Program-made: the position numbers and the translations under genes | NCBI RefSeq assembly: GCF_902859825.1 | Contig: NZ_CADIKB010000005.1 | Location: forward strand, 124,001-188,000 | Length of the DNA: 64,000 nucleotides | Source of the DNA: Paraburkholderia phenoliruptrix | GTDB lineage: Bacteria > Pseudomonadota > Gammaproteobacteria > Burkholderiales > Burkholderiaceae | Direction of reading: 5' to 3' | Notes under the pieces: generated by a model | Database searches by the model: none | The model's input: the letters and a program-made list of their open reading frames with translations, nothing else | Told to the model about the DNA's origin: nothing | In this document: piece after piece, positions 48,022 to 56,728 of the stretch | How the letters are laid out: every line of letters begins with the position of its first letter | Position numbering within the stretch: position 1 is the first letter of the stretch

Positions 48022-50646
48022 TTAGCCGTAGAAGGTGGGGGACGCGGCATTGAGCGCGCGGACTTCGCCGGCGGGTGCCGCAGATGTTGCATCGGCTTTG
48101 CAGCCTGAGTTGGATGCGCGCGCAACCGTCGCGCTTTGCGGTGCCGACGGCACCAGCGGCACGATGCAGGGCCGGTTCGGTACGAGGTGAAACCAGTCGT
48201 GCGCGGCGCGATAGCGTGAGTCAATGATATGAACGAAGCGCGCAAAGCGCTTCGCTTCTACGATGAGCTGCCAGCCGTCGTCCACCGGTTCCACCGCGAC
48301 CGTCAGGCCCGGATCGCTGAGCGCGCCCACACGCCTGTCGGGCAAATGGAAGGCTTCCGACATGATCCGTCCGCTCGCCGCATCGCGCAGCGTCGCGATT
48401 GTGACGTCGTGCGCGCGTGGGCCGAAACGGTAGGCATGCGTCAGATCGAAGAACTGGTCGAGGCACGCGGCCGCGGAGATGCGCTGGGTCGAACGCGGCG
48501 CGAGTTGCACCGCGCGGCTCGCCGACGCAACCTTCACAAAGCCGTCGCGCAGGCAGACGAGCTCCAGTTGCGCCTCCAGGGTGTGGTCGCGCTCATTGAT
48601 CAGGTGGATATCGAGGCCGTTGAGGCCTTCGTCCGTGAACAGCACCTGAATGGGTTGGAGCGCTCGCGCGAGGCCGTGCAGCGCGCTTTTAGGCCTGCCC
48701 GTCGCGTCGATCAGACCCCAGCCTGCGCCGGGCCGCACGTCCTGAAGCTGCCAGACGAGCCCGCCGCCGCAGCCGGAGCCCGCCCTGCGCCATTCGGCGA
48801 ACACATCGGCCATCAGCTCAGCCACGACCGCGCGCGAGAGGTCGAGGTAGCGCTCGGGATTTTCGTAGCGCAGGCGCGCCGGTTCGACGGCATAAAACGT
48901 CTGAAGATAATGGTCCCGCACGTCGTCGAAGTCCCAGCCCGCGCCCGGATCGCGCGGCACGGCTGCTTTCCAGCGTGGATCATGCGAATGGATGGTGCCG
49001 AGCGCTTCGTGCAAGGTGGCGTCGTCGGGCACGTTCGCGAAGGCGAGGCACTCGGCGGCAAAGCGCACCTGCGAGCGGCGCGCGTCGTCGAGCGGGCGTT
49101 GATAGGCGCCCACACCATAGTAATGAGTGATGCCCTCATTAGTGGAAAACGGCCATACGCCCAAGGACGGCGAGTTGCAGACGTACGGCACGTCGGGCCG
49201 TTCGCGCGCGACGATGGCGGGTAATTGCTGGGTGAACACTGGTTGCGCGCGCATCGAAGGCGGCAACCCGAACATCGCGGCTTGCTGTTCGGCCTCGCTG
49301 CCGCCGCACAGTACCGCGAGTGAAACATGTCGGCGCGTACGGGCGAGAAACTGCCGGGCCTCGCGTTCGATGGATGCGCTAAAGGCCGCATCGTTCGGGT
49401 AGTCGAAATTCGCCAAAGCGAAGTCCTGCCAGACCAGGAGACCGTATTCGTCGGCTAACGCATAGAACTTGTCCGACTCGTACACCATGGTGCCGCTTAC
49501 GCGCAGCATGTTCATACCTGCATCGCGCGCGAGTTCGAATGCGTGCCGCAGTTGCGCTTCCGTGCCGCTCAGCGTGACGAGGTCGGCGCTCGTCCAGCAC
49601 GCGCCGCGGCAGAACACCGGCACACCGTTGACACGCAGCGCGAAGCCGTCGCCGTGCGCGCCGCGCTCGACCTCGATCTCGCGAAAGCCGATGGGTCCGA
49701 GCGGCCAGCAAACCGGGCCGCTGTCATTCAGGTGCAACGTAAGCGGATATAAAGTAGGCGTGCCATGCGTATGAGGCCACCAGCGTTGAACGCTGGGCAC
49801 GCGGACAGCGCCGGCAAGTGTGTATGCATCGATCCATTGCAGCGGTGAAACAGCGCCGCCGCAGTCCAACGAAGCGTGACAGGTCGCGATATCGTGTGAG
49901 TGAACGAAATGTAGCGTGAGCGAAACAAGGCCGTCGTCGCCCGCTATGCCGCTCGTGACGTCCATGCTCTCGATCGCGTGACGCGCGTCGCTCAGGAGTT
50001 CGATGGGCCGCCATGGTCCCACGGCGTGAACCGAAGGGCACCAGCCCGGCATGTGCCCGAGCAACGTAGTGCGCACGTTGCGCAGCGCAGGCGGCGTGAC
50101 GAGCCGCGGCCGCCAGCGGGCGCGCGAGCGTTTTGCCGCCAAAGCTGGCGTCAAGGAGCGAAAGCAGAGGGCGAGCAGCGTGGTGCCGTTCAGCTCGATG
50201 TCGAGATCGTGCGCGACAAACATCGACTCGGAGTCGAGACGCCGGACGCCGTCGACCCAGACCTCGGCAATGGTCGCAAGCCCATGTAGGCGCAAGCGGC
50301 GCTTGCCCGTGCCGCACAACGTGACGCGATACCAGTGATCGTCGAAGGCGAGTGGGGCGGGATGCATCATGTCGAAGAGACCCGCGGCGCGGCGCGCGCT
50401 CGCGACGGTGCCCGGCACCTGCGCGGCGAGCCACCCGCCTGTGGGCAGGTCGTTCGGCGACGCACATGCGCCGGCCGGTGTGCTCACGCATTGCCAGCCG
50501 GTGTCGAGGCGTTGTGGCCAGATAGCTTCGACTGCATCGGCGAGCGCTTGCGCCTCGACCTGTGTGGAGGTTTCGTCGACCGTGACGGAGGGCGCGGCGC
50601 CGGTGTCATCGTGCTCGGGCGCCGGGCCCGTCGTCAGTGCATCCAC
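48022..50646 (-). CDS. Glycoside hydrolase family 2 protein (beta-mannosidase-like)
   Basis: An 874-residue enzyme with GH2 architecture: a jelly-roll sugar-binding domain (VPGTVASARRAAGLFD, DDHWYRVTL), immunoglobulin-like domains and a TIM barrel. The expected acid/base Glu451 is in LCGGSEAEQQ (beta-mannosidases have GNNE here) and the nucleophile Glu532 in RFAAECLAF. No signal peptide, so cytoplasmic or released with lysis. I choose GTG 50646, which has AGGA seven bases upstream; an ATG at 50727 would overlap the DUF1839 gene by 41 bases and has no ribosome site. It ends the carrier-protein gene unit and probably acts on a glycoside linked to the polysaccharide or its intermediates. Confidence 0.85.
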   Translation of the reverse strand: MDALTTGPAPEHDDTGAAPSVTVDETSTQVEAQALADAVEAIWPQRLDTGWQCVSTPAGACASPNDLPTGGWLAAQVPGTVASARRAAGLFDMMHPAPLAFDDHWYRVTLCGTGKRRLRLHGLATIAEVWVDGVRRLDSESMFVAHDLDIELNGTTLLALCFRSLTPALAAKRSRARWRPRLVTPPALRNVRTTLLGHMPGWCPSVHAVGPWRPIELLSDARHAIESMDVTSGIAGDDGLVSLTLHFVHSHDIATCHASLDCGGAVSPLQWIDAYTLAGAVRVPSVQRWWPHTHGTPTLYPLTLHLNDSGPVCWPLGPIGFREIEVERGAHGDGFALRVNGVPVFCRGACWTSADLVTLSGTEAQLRHAFELARDAGMNMLRVSGTMVYESDKFYALADEYGLLVWQDFALANFDYPNDAAFSASIEREARQFLARTRRHVSLAVLCGGSEAEQQAAMFGLPPSMRAQPVFTQQLPAIVARERPDVPYVCNSPSLGVWPFSTNEGITHYYGVGAYQRPLDDARRSQVRFAAECLAFANVPDDATLHEALGTIHSHDPRWKAAVPRDPGAGWDFDDVRDHYLQTFYAVEPARLRYENPERYLDLSRAVVAELMADVFAEWRRAGSGCGGGLVWQLQDVRPGAGWGLIDATGRPKSALHGLARALQPIQVLFTDEGLNGLDIHLINERDHTLEAQLELVCLRDGFVKVASASRAVQLAPRSTQRISAAACLDQFFDLTHAYRFGPRAHDVTIATLRDAASGRIMSEAFHLPDRRVGALSDPGLTVAVEPVDDGWQLIVEAKRFARFVHIIDSRYRAAHDWFHLVPNRPCIVPLVPSAPQSATVARASNSGCKADATSAAPAGEVRALNAASPTFYG

Positions 50647-50686
50647 GGCGAGTTCCTGAAGAGTCCCCGAAGCTCGGGTGCATGCG

Positions 50687-51817
50687 TCACAAGACGAGTG
50701 CGGCAAGCGGCGGCAATGTCTCGTCATAAGCGGTTTCGAGCACGTCGAAGCAGTCGTCGCAGAGATCGCGGCGCCCGCGGGCGATGGCGCGCACGAGCCG
50801 GAACTGCATGACCATCGACTCCGACGCGATGCGCTGTGCCGCTGCAGGAATCGTCGCGGGAATCTCGAAGCCTTGCGCGGACAACCAGAGCAGATACTTC
50901 GAGAGAAATTCGAAGTTCGCGCCGAGCTGCCGCATCAGATTGAACGAGTAGGGGTGGAAGAACGCCTCGCCGCGCTCGAGCAGCGTGTCGAGATGCTCGG
51001 GAAACGCGGCACGCCATTGCGAGATCGGGTTGCTCAAGGGCCGGCGTCCTAGATGCGCGCACAACAATTCGGCCGAGGCTTCGGCGAGCGCCATACCCTC
51101 CAGCGCGGGCCGTGCCTGCTTCGCGAATTCCACGTACGGAAACAGCAGGTCGGGTTGCTGCGCGAATTGCGGCAGCTTGCGGAACACGCCGTCGTAGTCC
51201 TCGCCGTCCAGCGTGTGATAGCCGGTGTTGTGAAAATAGCCGAGACGTCGCGTGCCGGGATCGATAAAGTCAATGCCGATCGTGGTTTTCGGATGCTCGC
51301 GGCGATACGACGTGGCACGCGTATTCGGCAGATAAAAGCCATCCACTTCGACGAGCACCGTGTGGCCACGCAGCGTTTGCGCGAGGACGCGAGCTTCCAG
51401 CGAGTCGTAGATTGCGAGTTCCTGAACCTGCGTGCCATAAAGACGCTCGAGATCCTCGAGCGGAAATTTGAAGAACGTGAACTGATCGCCTTCGAAGTCC
51501 TGTGTGACCGTAAAGGCAAAGGCGGCGCGCGGATCGAGACCAAAGCCGTGCAGCAATTCGATCCACAGGTCTACATAGCAATTGGTTTCCTGCCAGACGC
51601 GCTCGCCCTGGTGCAACAGATGCGGCTCATGCTGACGAGGCGAGGTTGGCGCAGTGCGAAGTGTCGCGATAGGCGAGGAAGGGGCCGCATCGTCGCTCGA
51701 CGTTGAGCCGCGCGGCGATAGCGGCGAGCTGCAAGGCGTGCCCGATGCGCACGATCCGCCCGATGGGCGCGATTCGCCCAGACTGCTCTTCGGCAGCGGT
51801 GTCAGCGACGGATTCAT
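50687..51817 (-). CDS. DUF1839-family protein
   Basis: A 376-residue protein of unknown function. The first 60 residues are Ser/Pro-rich and variable (PLPKSSLGESRPSGG); the folded part starts near ERVWQETNCYVDLWIELLHG and includes VTQDFEGDQFTFFKFPLEDL and RGHTVLVEVDGFYLPNT, then helices towards the C terminus. As I recall, DUF1839 genes accompany amino acid:[carrier protein] ligase genes in several proteobacteria, so a role in loading, transfer or use of the aminoacyl-carrier protein is likely. Its start overlaps the ligase stop (ATGA), so translation is coupled. Confidence 0.8.
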   Translation of the reverse strand: MNPSLTPLPKSSLGESRPSGGSCASGTPCSSPLSPRGSTSSDDAAPSSPIATLRTAPTSPRQHEPHLLHQGERVWQETNCYVDLWIELLHGFGLDPRAAFAFTVTQDFEGDQFTFFKFPLEDLERLYGTQVQELAIYDSLEARVLAQTLRGHTVLVEVDGFYLPNTRATSYRREHPKTTIGIDFIDPGTRRLGYFHNTGYHTLDGEDYDGVFRKLPQFAQQPDLLFPYVEFAKQARPALEGMALAEASAELLCAHLGRRPLSNPISQWRAAFPEHLDTLLERGEAFFHPYSFNLMRQLGANFEFLSKYLLWLSAQGFEIPATIPAAAQRIASESMVMQFRLVRAIARGRRDLCDDCFDVLETAYDETLPPLAALVL

Positions 51818-52866
51818 ACGCCGTCTCCCGCTGCGTCTGCCTGCGTGCGCATTTGTGCGATGCCCTGCGCGACGCGCGCTTCGGTTTCGCCCCATAGCAG
51901 TGCGCGCACGTCGTCGGGCCAGGCGTTGACCTCGAGCCCGTGGTGGCGGAACAGCGCGAGCGTGATGCGTTCCATCCCGAAGCCGACGCATCCGGTATGC
52001 GCGACCGTGCCGTCTTCACACGAGATCTTCCAGATGCCGCCGAAGTGATCCATGTGATAGTTGAACGACAGGCACGCGGTCTTGCTGCCGGGATTGGCGA
52101 CCGGGATCAGCAGTTCGAACTTGAGCGCCTGCGCGCGCTGACTATCGGCGATGATCTTGCCGCCGCGGCCAAAGAACGGATCGTTGGCGAGGTCCACTTC
52201 GACAGGCAATTGCAGCAGCGAGACGAGCAGCGAGCCCCGTTCGATCCACATCTGCCGGAACGCCATGACCTGCTGCGCGTTGCCGAGGCGTACGTATTCG
52301 CGCTGGCGGAACATCTGCATGCGCGCGGGATCGAGCGACGGTTCGTGACGAAAGCAATACGACAACACGTCGATCGTGCGTCCGCCGGCCGGCAGCGGAC
52401 CGCGCCGTGCCATCACCGGATAGATCGGGTAGCACGCCGCCGGGGTGAGCACCACGCGCGTGGGCTTCTGCTGCGCCATCCACGCGTCGCTGCGGTCGTC
52501 GTCGCTTTCGTTCATGGCGTCGTCGAGCGCTCGCAGGAGGCGCTGGTGACCCAGCTCGTTGCCGCAAAACGAGTGGATGGTCCCCGCGAGATCGGGAAAG
52601 CTCTTCAGATATTCGCTATCTTCGAAGTCCGTGCGGCGCATGGCAGGCGGAAAGCGCAACACTTCGGGGTCCTGATCGGCGCCGAGATGCGTGATCGCGA
52701 CATTCAGCCGCTCCACGACGTCCTCGAAAACCTGGCTGCGGCCATACAGGCCGTTCTCGCCGGTATCGATCAGAAGCCCCGCGGCGAGCAGTTCGTCGCG
52801 AAAGCTCGGCGTAGGCGGTTGATCGGGCGTGGCGGCGAGGGCGGCGGTATCGGTCATCGTATTCAT
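51814..52866 (-). CDS. Amino acid:[acyl-carrier-protein] ligase (seryl-tRNA synthetase-like class II enzyme)
   Basis: A 350-residue homologue of the catalytic core of archaeal-type seryl-tRNA synthetase, lacking the tRNA-binding arm. Motif 2 region is FRHEPSLDPARMQMFRQREY and motif 3 is GFGMERITLALFRHHG. Cys145, Glu190 and Cys293 have exactly the spacing (45 and 103) I recall for the zinc ligands of Bradyrhizobium Bll0957, the founding aa:CP ligase, which activates Gly or Ala with ATP and loads it on the phosphopantetheine of a carrier protein. The start overlaps the acyl-CoA-dehydrogenase stop by one base (TGATG). The carrier protein is encoded two genes upstream. Confidence 0.9.
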   Translation of the reverse strand: MNTMTDTAALAATPDQPPTPSFRDELLAAGLLIDTGENGLYGRSQVFEDVVERLNVAITHLGADQDPEVLRFPPAMRRTDFEDSEYLKSFPDLAGTIHSFCGNELGHQRLLRALDDAMNESDDDRSDAWMAQQKPTRVVLTPAACYPIYPVMARRGPLPAGGRTIDVLSYCFRHEPSLDPARMQMFRQREYVRLGNAQQVMAFRQMWIERGSLLVSLLQLPVEVDLANDPFFGRGGKIIADSQRAQALKFELLIPVANPGSKTACLSFNYHMDHFGGIWKISCEDGTVAHTGCVGFGMERITLALFRHHGLEVNAWPDDVRALLWGETEARVAQGIAQMRTQADAAGDGV

Positions 52867-54122
52867 CAGGCTCTCCCCGGAGCAGCGGGACGCTGCGCGA
52901 GCAGCAGGCTCGCGGTGTTCTGCGCGATGCGGTCGTTGTTGATCATGAGCGGCGCGGAGTACAGGTCGCGCAAATGGCGGCCCACGCTGTACGGTGTGCC
53001 GTTCTTGTAGCCCGCCATGCCGCAGATCATCAGCACTTCCTGCACGACGTCGAGCGCGGTCGAAGAGATGCTGGTCTTCAGCGTGTTCATGTCGGACGCA
53101 AAGCCGAGCATGGCCGCAAGCGGCGCATCCGCTTGCGATTCGTTCAGGCGGGCGGCGTGCGCCGCGCGTGCGGCGTCGAGCGCGACCTGCAGGCGCGCCT
53201 GCATCATCTGCAGCAGACCGACGGCTTGCGCGAGGCGCATGCCGGCCGGCGGAACGGAGCCGGGTTTCGAACGCGCCTGTGCGCGAAAAAAGGCTTTCGC
53301 ACGGTTGACCGCATCGGCGGCGACGCCTGTCCACACGGACGCCCACAAAGTGTGCGAAACGGGCAGCATGGTCTGGTCTGCGATGTCGGCAAAGGGCGTG
53401 GGCAGGATCTGTTCGGCAAGCCCTGTGGCAACGAGCCTGAAGCCTTCGCTGCAGGTGCCGCGCATGCCCATCGAGTCCCACACGCCGCGATGTTCGAGCA
53501 GCGTTTCTTCGCGTAATGCGACGATCAGTACCTGATCCGCTGCGGCCGACTCGGCCGTGCGGCGCGCGGTGACCAGAATGGCATCCGCATGCGCGCCATA
53601 CGAAATGGTGGGCGCAAGCTTTTCGATGCGAAAGCGCGCGCCATCGAGCTCGACCGCGCAGGCACTCGTGCGCATGTTGCCGCCGATGGTTTCTTCAGAC
53701 GTGGCCGAGGCGAATAGCCACTGGTGTTCCGATAGTTGCGCGAGCAACTGCCGGTGCCACGGCGAGGCGCCGCCATGTTCGTCGATACAGGCAACCTGGA
53801 TCTGATGCATCGCATAGATCATCGCCGTCGACGCGCACCCTTGCGCGAGCGTTTCGCAAATCGCGCCGACGTCGGCGAGAGACAACCCCGCGCCGCCGCA
53901 CGCGGTCGGCACCATCGCCGAGAGCAGGCGCTCGTGCTTGAGCGCCGCGAAGGCTTCGACGGGAAAGCGCGCTTCGCTGTCGACGGCATCGGCGAACTGT
54001 GCGGCGATGGCAGCGCAGCGCTGCGCCGCCGCGCGCCAGCCGGGTTCGGGTTCTATCGCGGTCAATGCCGCAGGCGCCGGGGATGCCGCCGGCGCGGCCG
54101 GATCCAGGAGCGGGGCATTCAT
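52866..54122 (-). CDS. Acyl-CoA dehydrogenase-like flavoprotein
   Basis: A 418-residue protein of the acyl-CoA dehydrogenase fold: N-terminal helices (LLSAMVPTACGGAGLSLADV, with the usual G-G-x-G-x-S region), middle beta-barrel (FASATSEETIGGNMR, GVWDSMGMRGTCSEGF, matching the D-x-G-M-R-x-T-x-S signature) and C-terminal four-helix bundle. In antibiotic pathways such enzymes oxidise prolyl groups bound to carrier proteins, a useful parallel here. Overlaps the carrier-protein gene by four bases (ATGA) and the ligase gene by one. Confidence 0.9.
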   Translation of the reverse strand: MNAPLLDPAAPAASPAPAALTAIEPEPGWRAAAQRCAAIAAQFADAVDSEARFPVEAFAALKHERLLSAMVPTACGGAGLSLADVGAICETLAQGCASTAMIYAMHQIQVACIDEHGGASPWHRQLLAQLSEHQWLFASATSEETIGGNMRTSACAVELDGARFRIEKLAPTISYGAHADAILVTARRTAESAAADQVLIVALREETLLEHRGVWDSMGMRGTCSEGFRLVATGLAEQILPTPFADIADQTMLPVSHTLWASVWTGVAADAVNRAKAFFRAQARSKPGSVPPAGMRLAQAVGLLQMMQARLQVALDAARAAHAARLNESQADAPLAAMLGFASDMNTLKTSISSTALDVVQEVLMICGMAGYKNGTPYSVGRHLRDLYSAPLMINNDRIAQNTASLLLAQRPAAPGRA

Positions 54123-54367
54123 GCTGCTTTCGCCTGCTGCAGCTCGGTGACCGCGGCGGCCATCGAATCGATGCTCGAAAAGAGCCGCCGCGTGAGCATG
54201 CGGTCCGGAATCTCGACGCCGAATTCATCCTCGATGGCCAGCATCAGATGCACGGTCGCGAGCGACGACAGCCCGGCCGCGTACAGGTCCGCGTCGTCCG
54301 CAAGGCTATCCGGCGAGACGTCGAGGCGGGCCGATTCAGAAAGGATGCGTCGCAATGCGGTCTTCAT
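54119..54367 (-). CDS. Acyl carrier protein (likely aminoacyl carrier)
   Basis: An 82-residue carrier protein. The phosphopantetheine site is AGLSSLATVHLML, with Ser35 as the attachment residue; the usual Asp before it (DSL) is Ser34. FGVEIPDRMLTRRLFSSID is the typical helix III/IV region. It is first in the ACP-flavoprotein-ligase-DUF1839-GH2 unit and is the obvious substrate of the amino acid ligase. The Asp-to-Ser change may adapt it to a dedicated partner. Confidence 0.9.
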   Translation of the reverse strand: MKTALRRILSESARLDVSPDSLADDADLYAAGLSSLATVHLMLAIEDEFGVEIPDRMLTRRLFSSIDSMAAAVTELQQAKAA

Positions 54368-54402
54368 GGTGGTTGTCCCTCTGTTATGCAACGGTCTCGT
54401 GA

Positions 54403-54442
54403 CATTCGCCCGCTGCGGCGAATGCATGGGTCGATCTCTGCT
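54403..54442. promoter_or_regulatory. Inverted repeat and weak sigma-54-like box in the divergent ACP/GNAT promoter region
   Basis: CATTCGCC (54403-54410) and GGCGAATG (54417-54424) form an 8-bp inverted repeat with a six-base spacer. Directly after it, TGGGTCGATCTCTGCT (54427-54442, plus strand) has GG and GC at sigma-54 spacing but a degenerate -24 element. The repeat could be an operator shared by the two divergent units. Confidence 0.35.
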
Positions 54443-54636
54443 CGCGACGCGACGCGTTATCGGTGCCTCGTATTTAAGAATCGTCAAACTCCAGCGTCAG
54501 TGCGATGGCGCACGGAAACAGCCGTATGGCGGCCTTAACGTGTAGCCATCCTGAGGGCCCCGACTGTCGACCGAGGTCCGCAGGCGGCGCGTGACGCCGG
54601 CAGCATCGAACATTAAAGAATCCGCTGGGGAACGTG

Positions 54637-55170
54637 ATGAACTGGAAAACGCTGGAATTCGAGCAGCTTTCTGCGCGCGAGCTGTACCTCATCTTGCGGG
54701 CACGCAGCGCGGTGTTCGTCGTCGAACAGTCGCATGTCTGTCTCGATGCCGATGGGCGCGACGAAACCTCGCTGCATGTCTTCGCCGTGGAGGACATGGC
54801 GAGACCCATGCCAATCCTCGCCTATGCTCGCGTGCAGCCCGGCGATGCCGAAGACCCCGAGGTCATGATCGACAAGGTGCTGACGAGTCCGTTGCGGCGC
54901 GGCGACGGCACGGCGGAAATGCTGGTGGAGCGCGTATTGCAGGCCATCGGCGAACGCTGGCCGGGGCAGGCCGCACGCGTGAGCGCACCGGTGGGACTGC
55001 GCGAGTTCTACGAGCAATTCGGCTTTCGTAAGACGGAAGGCCCGTATCTCGAACACGGTGTGCCGTTCATCGGCCTCACGCGGCAGGTGCGCGGTTCGCA
55101 ACCGCTCGGCGCGTTACGGCGCCGCGAGCGCGACCGTGCCGCGCTTGTCAACACGTTCGAGATGCTGTAA
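54637..55170 (+). CDS. GNAT-family N-acetyltransferase (ElaA-like)
   Basis: A 177-residue acetyltransferase with ElaA-type features (LYLILRARSAVFVVEQSH, LDADGRDETSLHVFA, LREFYEQFGF). The acetyl-CoA loop R/Q-x-x-G-x-G/A is represented by RRGDGTAEML. The ATG at 54637 follows CTGGGG; a GTG one codon earlier is possible. Its stop overlaps the polymerase start (TAATG), so it heads the wzy-glycosyltransferase operon; it might acetylate an amino sugar or simply be a general enzyme. Confidence 0.82.
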   Translation: MNWKTLEFEQLSARELYLILRARSAVFVVEQSHVCLDADGRDETSLHVFAVEDMARPMPILAYARVQPGDAEDPEVMIDKVLTSPLRRGDGTAEMLVERVLQAIGERWPGQAARVSAPVGLREFYEQFGFRKTEGPYLEHGVPFIGLTRQVRGSQPLGALRRRERDRAALVNTFEML

Positions 55171-56711
55171 TGGAGCCGGTGCTGATCACGCCGTCGAGCG
55201 CGCGGCTCGCGCTGAGCCCGACGGCTGACGAACGGCGCGCGGCACCGCGCAAACCCGCTACGCAAACGGCGAAGTCCGTGCGCCGCCGCAGGTCGGCGCA
55301 GCTGCGCCATCCGTTGCGTTTGCCGTTGCTGCTGTTCGGTGCGACGCTTGGAATCATCGTGCTGCACCAAGGCAGAGTGGTGGAGCTCTTCTTTCCGGCC
55401 GGCGCATTCGCGGTTGCGCTGATGCTGTACCGGCGCTCGCCTGCGCATTACCTCGGTTTCGTCTGCTGGCTGTTCTTCCTGACACCTGAGGTTCGGCGTC
55501 TCGCGGACTTCGTGAGCGGTGCGTTCAATCAGCAAAGCCCCATCATGATCGCGCCGCTTGCCGCGGTTGCGCTGATGGGCCTCACGCTCGTCAAACATGT
55601 CGCGACGTTCGGCCAGCGCCGCGCCGCGCCGCTTCTACTGATCGTGATCGCGCTGGTGTACGCCTATGCGGTGGGCTTCGTGCAAGCAGGGCCGGCTGCG
55701 GCGACCTTCACGCTCATCAACTGGCTCTACCCGGTGATGGTCGCCTTTTATATGACGGTGACGTGGCGTCACTATCCGGACTATCACCGCGTTCTGCTGA
55801 AGACGTTCGTTTATGGCGGACTCCTGATGAGTCTCTACGGCCTGCTGGAATTCGTCTCGCCCATGCCGTGGGACGCCTTCTGGCTGATCGCGTCGAAAAT
55901 GGAATCCGAGGGACAGCCGGTGCCGTTCGGCATGCGCATCAGCAGCACGATGAATTCATGCGGACCATTCGCGGTCACCTTGATGACGATCCTGCTGATG
56001 TCCCTCGCGGCCCGCGGCAAGGCGCGCATTGTGCTGGGTTGCGTCGGCATTCCGGCACTGCTGCTGACGAGTGCGCGCAGCACGTGGGGCGGCTTCACGA
56101 TTGCGCTGATCTATTCGTTCACGATGCTCGACGGCAAGAGCCGCGTGCGCCTTCTCGCCGGCGTGCTCGGTCTCGCCGTGATGGCCGCGCCGCTGATGAT
56201 GATCGACCAGGTGGCCGACCCGGTGGTGCGGCGCTTCAGCACGATACAGGACATCGGCGAGGACAACAGCTACCAGGCACGCGCGGAGTTCTACAAGAGC
56301 TTCCTCTCTTCGGCGCTCACCGATATTGCCGGGCAGGGCCTCGGCGCGACCGGTCTCGGCACCAAGCTCTCCGACGAGAAGGCCGCAGCCGCGCACGCCG
56401 ACTTCGACAGCGGCCTGATGGAAGTGCCCTTCGTGATGGGCTGGCCCGGCACGCTGCTGTATACGACCGGTGTGCTGATGCTGCTATGGCGCGCCTACCG
56501 CGCGAGCCGGCGGCACGCCACCGATCTGCTCGCCATTTCCGGGGTCGGCGTGGCCGTCGCGATCTTTTCGATGATGGTCTTCATCAACACGCTCACGTCG
56601 GTCTCCGGGATGTTTTTCTTCCTCGGTGTGACGTTGCCGGTGATCTCGCTGCGCTATGCGCGAGAACGTCACGCGGCAAGCGGTGCAACGCTGGCGCGCC
56701 TGACGCGTTAA
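55170..56711 (+). CDS. Polysaccharide polymerase (Wzy/O-antigen ligase-like)
   Basis: A 513-residue inner-membrane protein with about 11-12 helices after a basic cytoplasmic N terminus (about 55 residues). A large periplasmic loop (about 345-415, QDIGEDNSYQARAEFYKSF) precedes the last helices, as in the Wzy_C/O-antigen ligase superfamily. The segment SARSTWGGFTIALIYSF matches its conserved central motif. In this locus it is the natural candidate for joining repeat units in the periplasm. Confidence 0.85.
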   Translation: MEPVLITPSSARLALSPTADERRAAPRKPATQTAKSVRRRRSAQLRHPLRLPLLLFGATLGIIVLHQGRVVELFFPAGAFAVALMLYRRSPAHYLGFVCWLFFLTPEVRRLADFVSGAFNQQSPIMIAPLAAVALMGLTLVKHVATFGQRRAAPLLLIVIALVYAYAVGFVQAGPAAATFTLINWLYPVMVAFYMTVTWRHYPDYHRVLLKTFVYGGLLMSLYGLLEFVSPMPWDAFWLIASKMESEGQPVPFGMRISSTMNSCGPFAVTLMTILLMSLAARGKARIVLGCVGIPALLLTSARSTWGGFTIALIYSFTMLDGKSRVRLLAGVLGLAVMAAPLMMIDQVADPVVRRFSTIQDIGEDNSYQARAEFYKSFLSSALTDIAGQGLGATGLGTKLSDEKAAAAHADFDSGLMEVPFVMGWPGTLLYTTGVLMLLWRAYRASRRHATDLLAISGVGVAVAIFSMMVFINTLTSVSGMFFFLGVTLPVISLRYARERHAASGATLARLTR

Positions 56712-56728
56712 AAACGAAGGACAACAGG

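Noticed and set aside
47679-48245. A 188-codon minus-strand frame next to the GH2 gene
   Set aside because: Overlaps the GH2 3' end, Arg/Pro/Ser-rich, no motif; better explained as chance frame.
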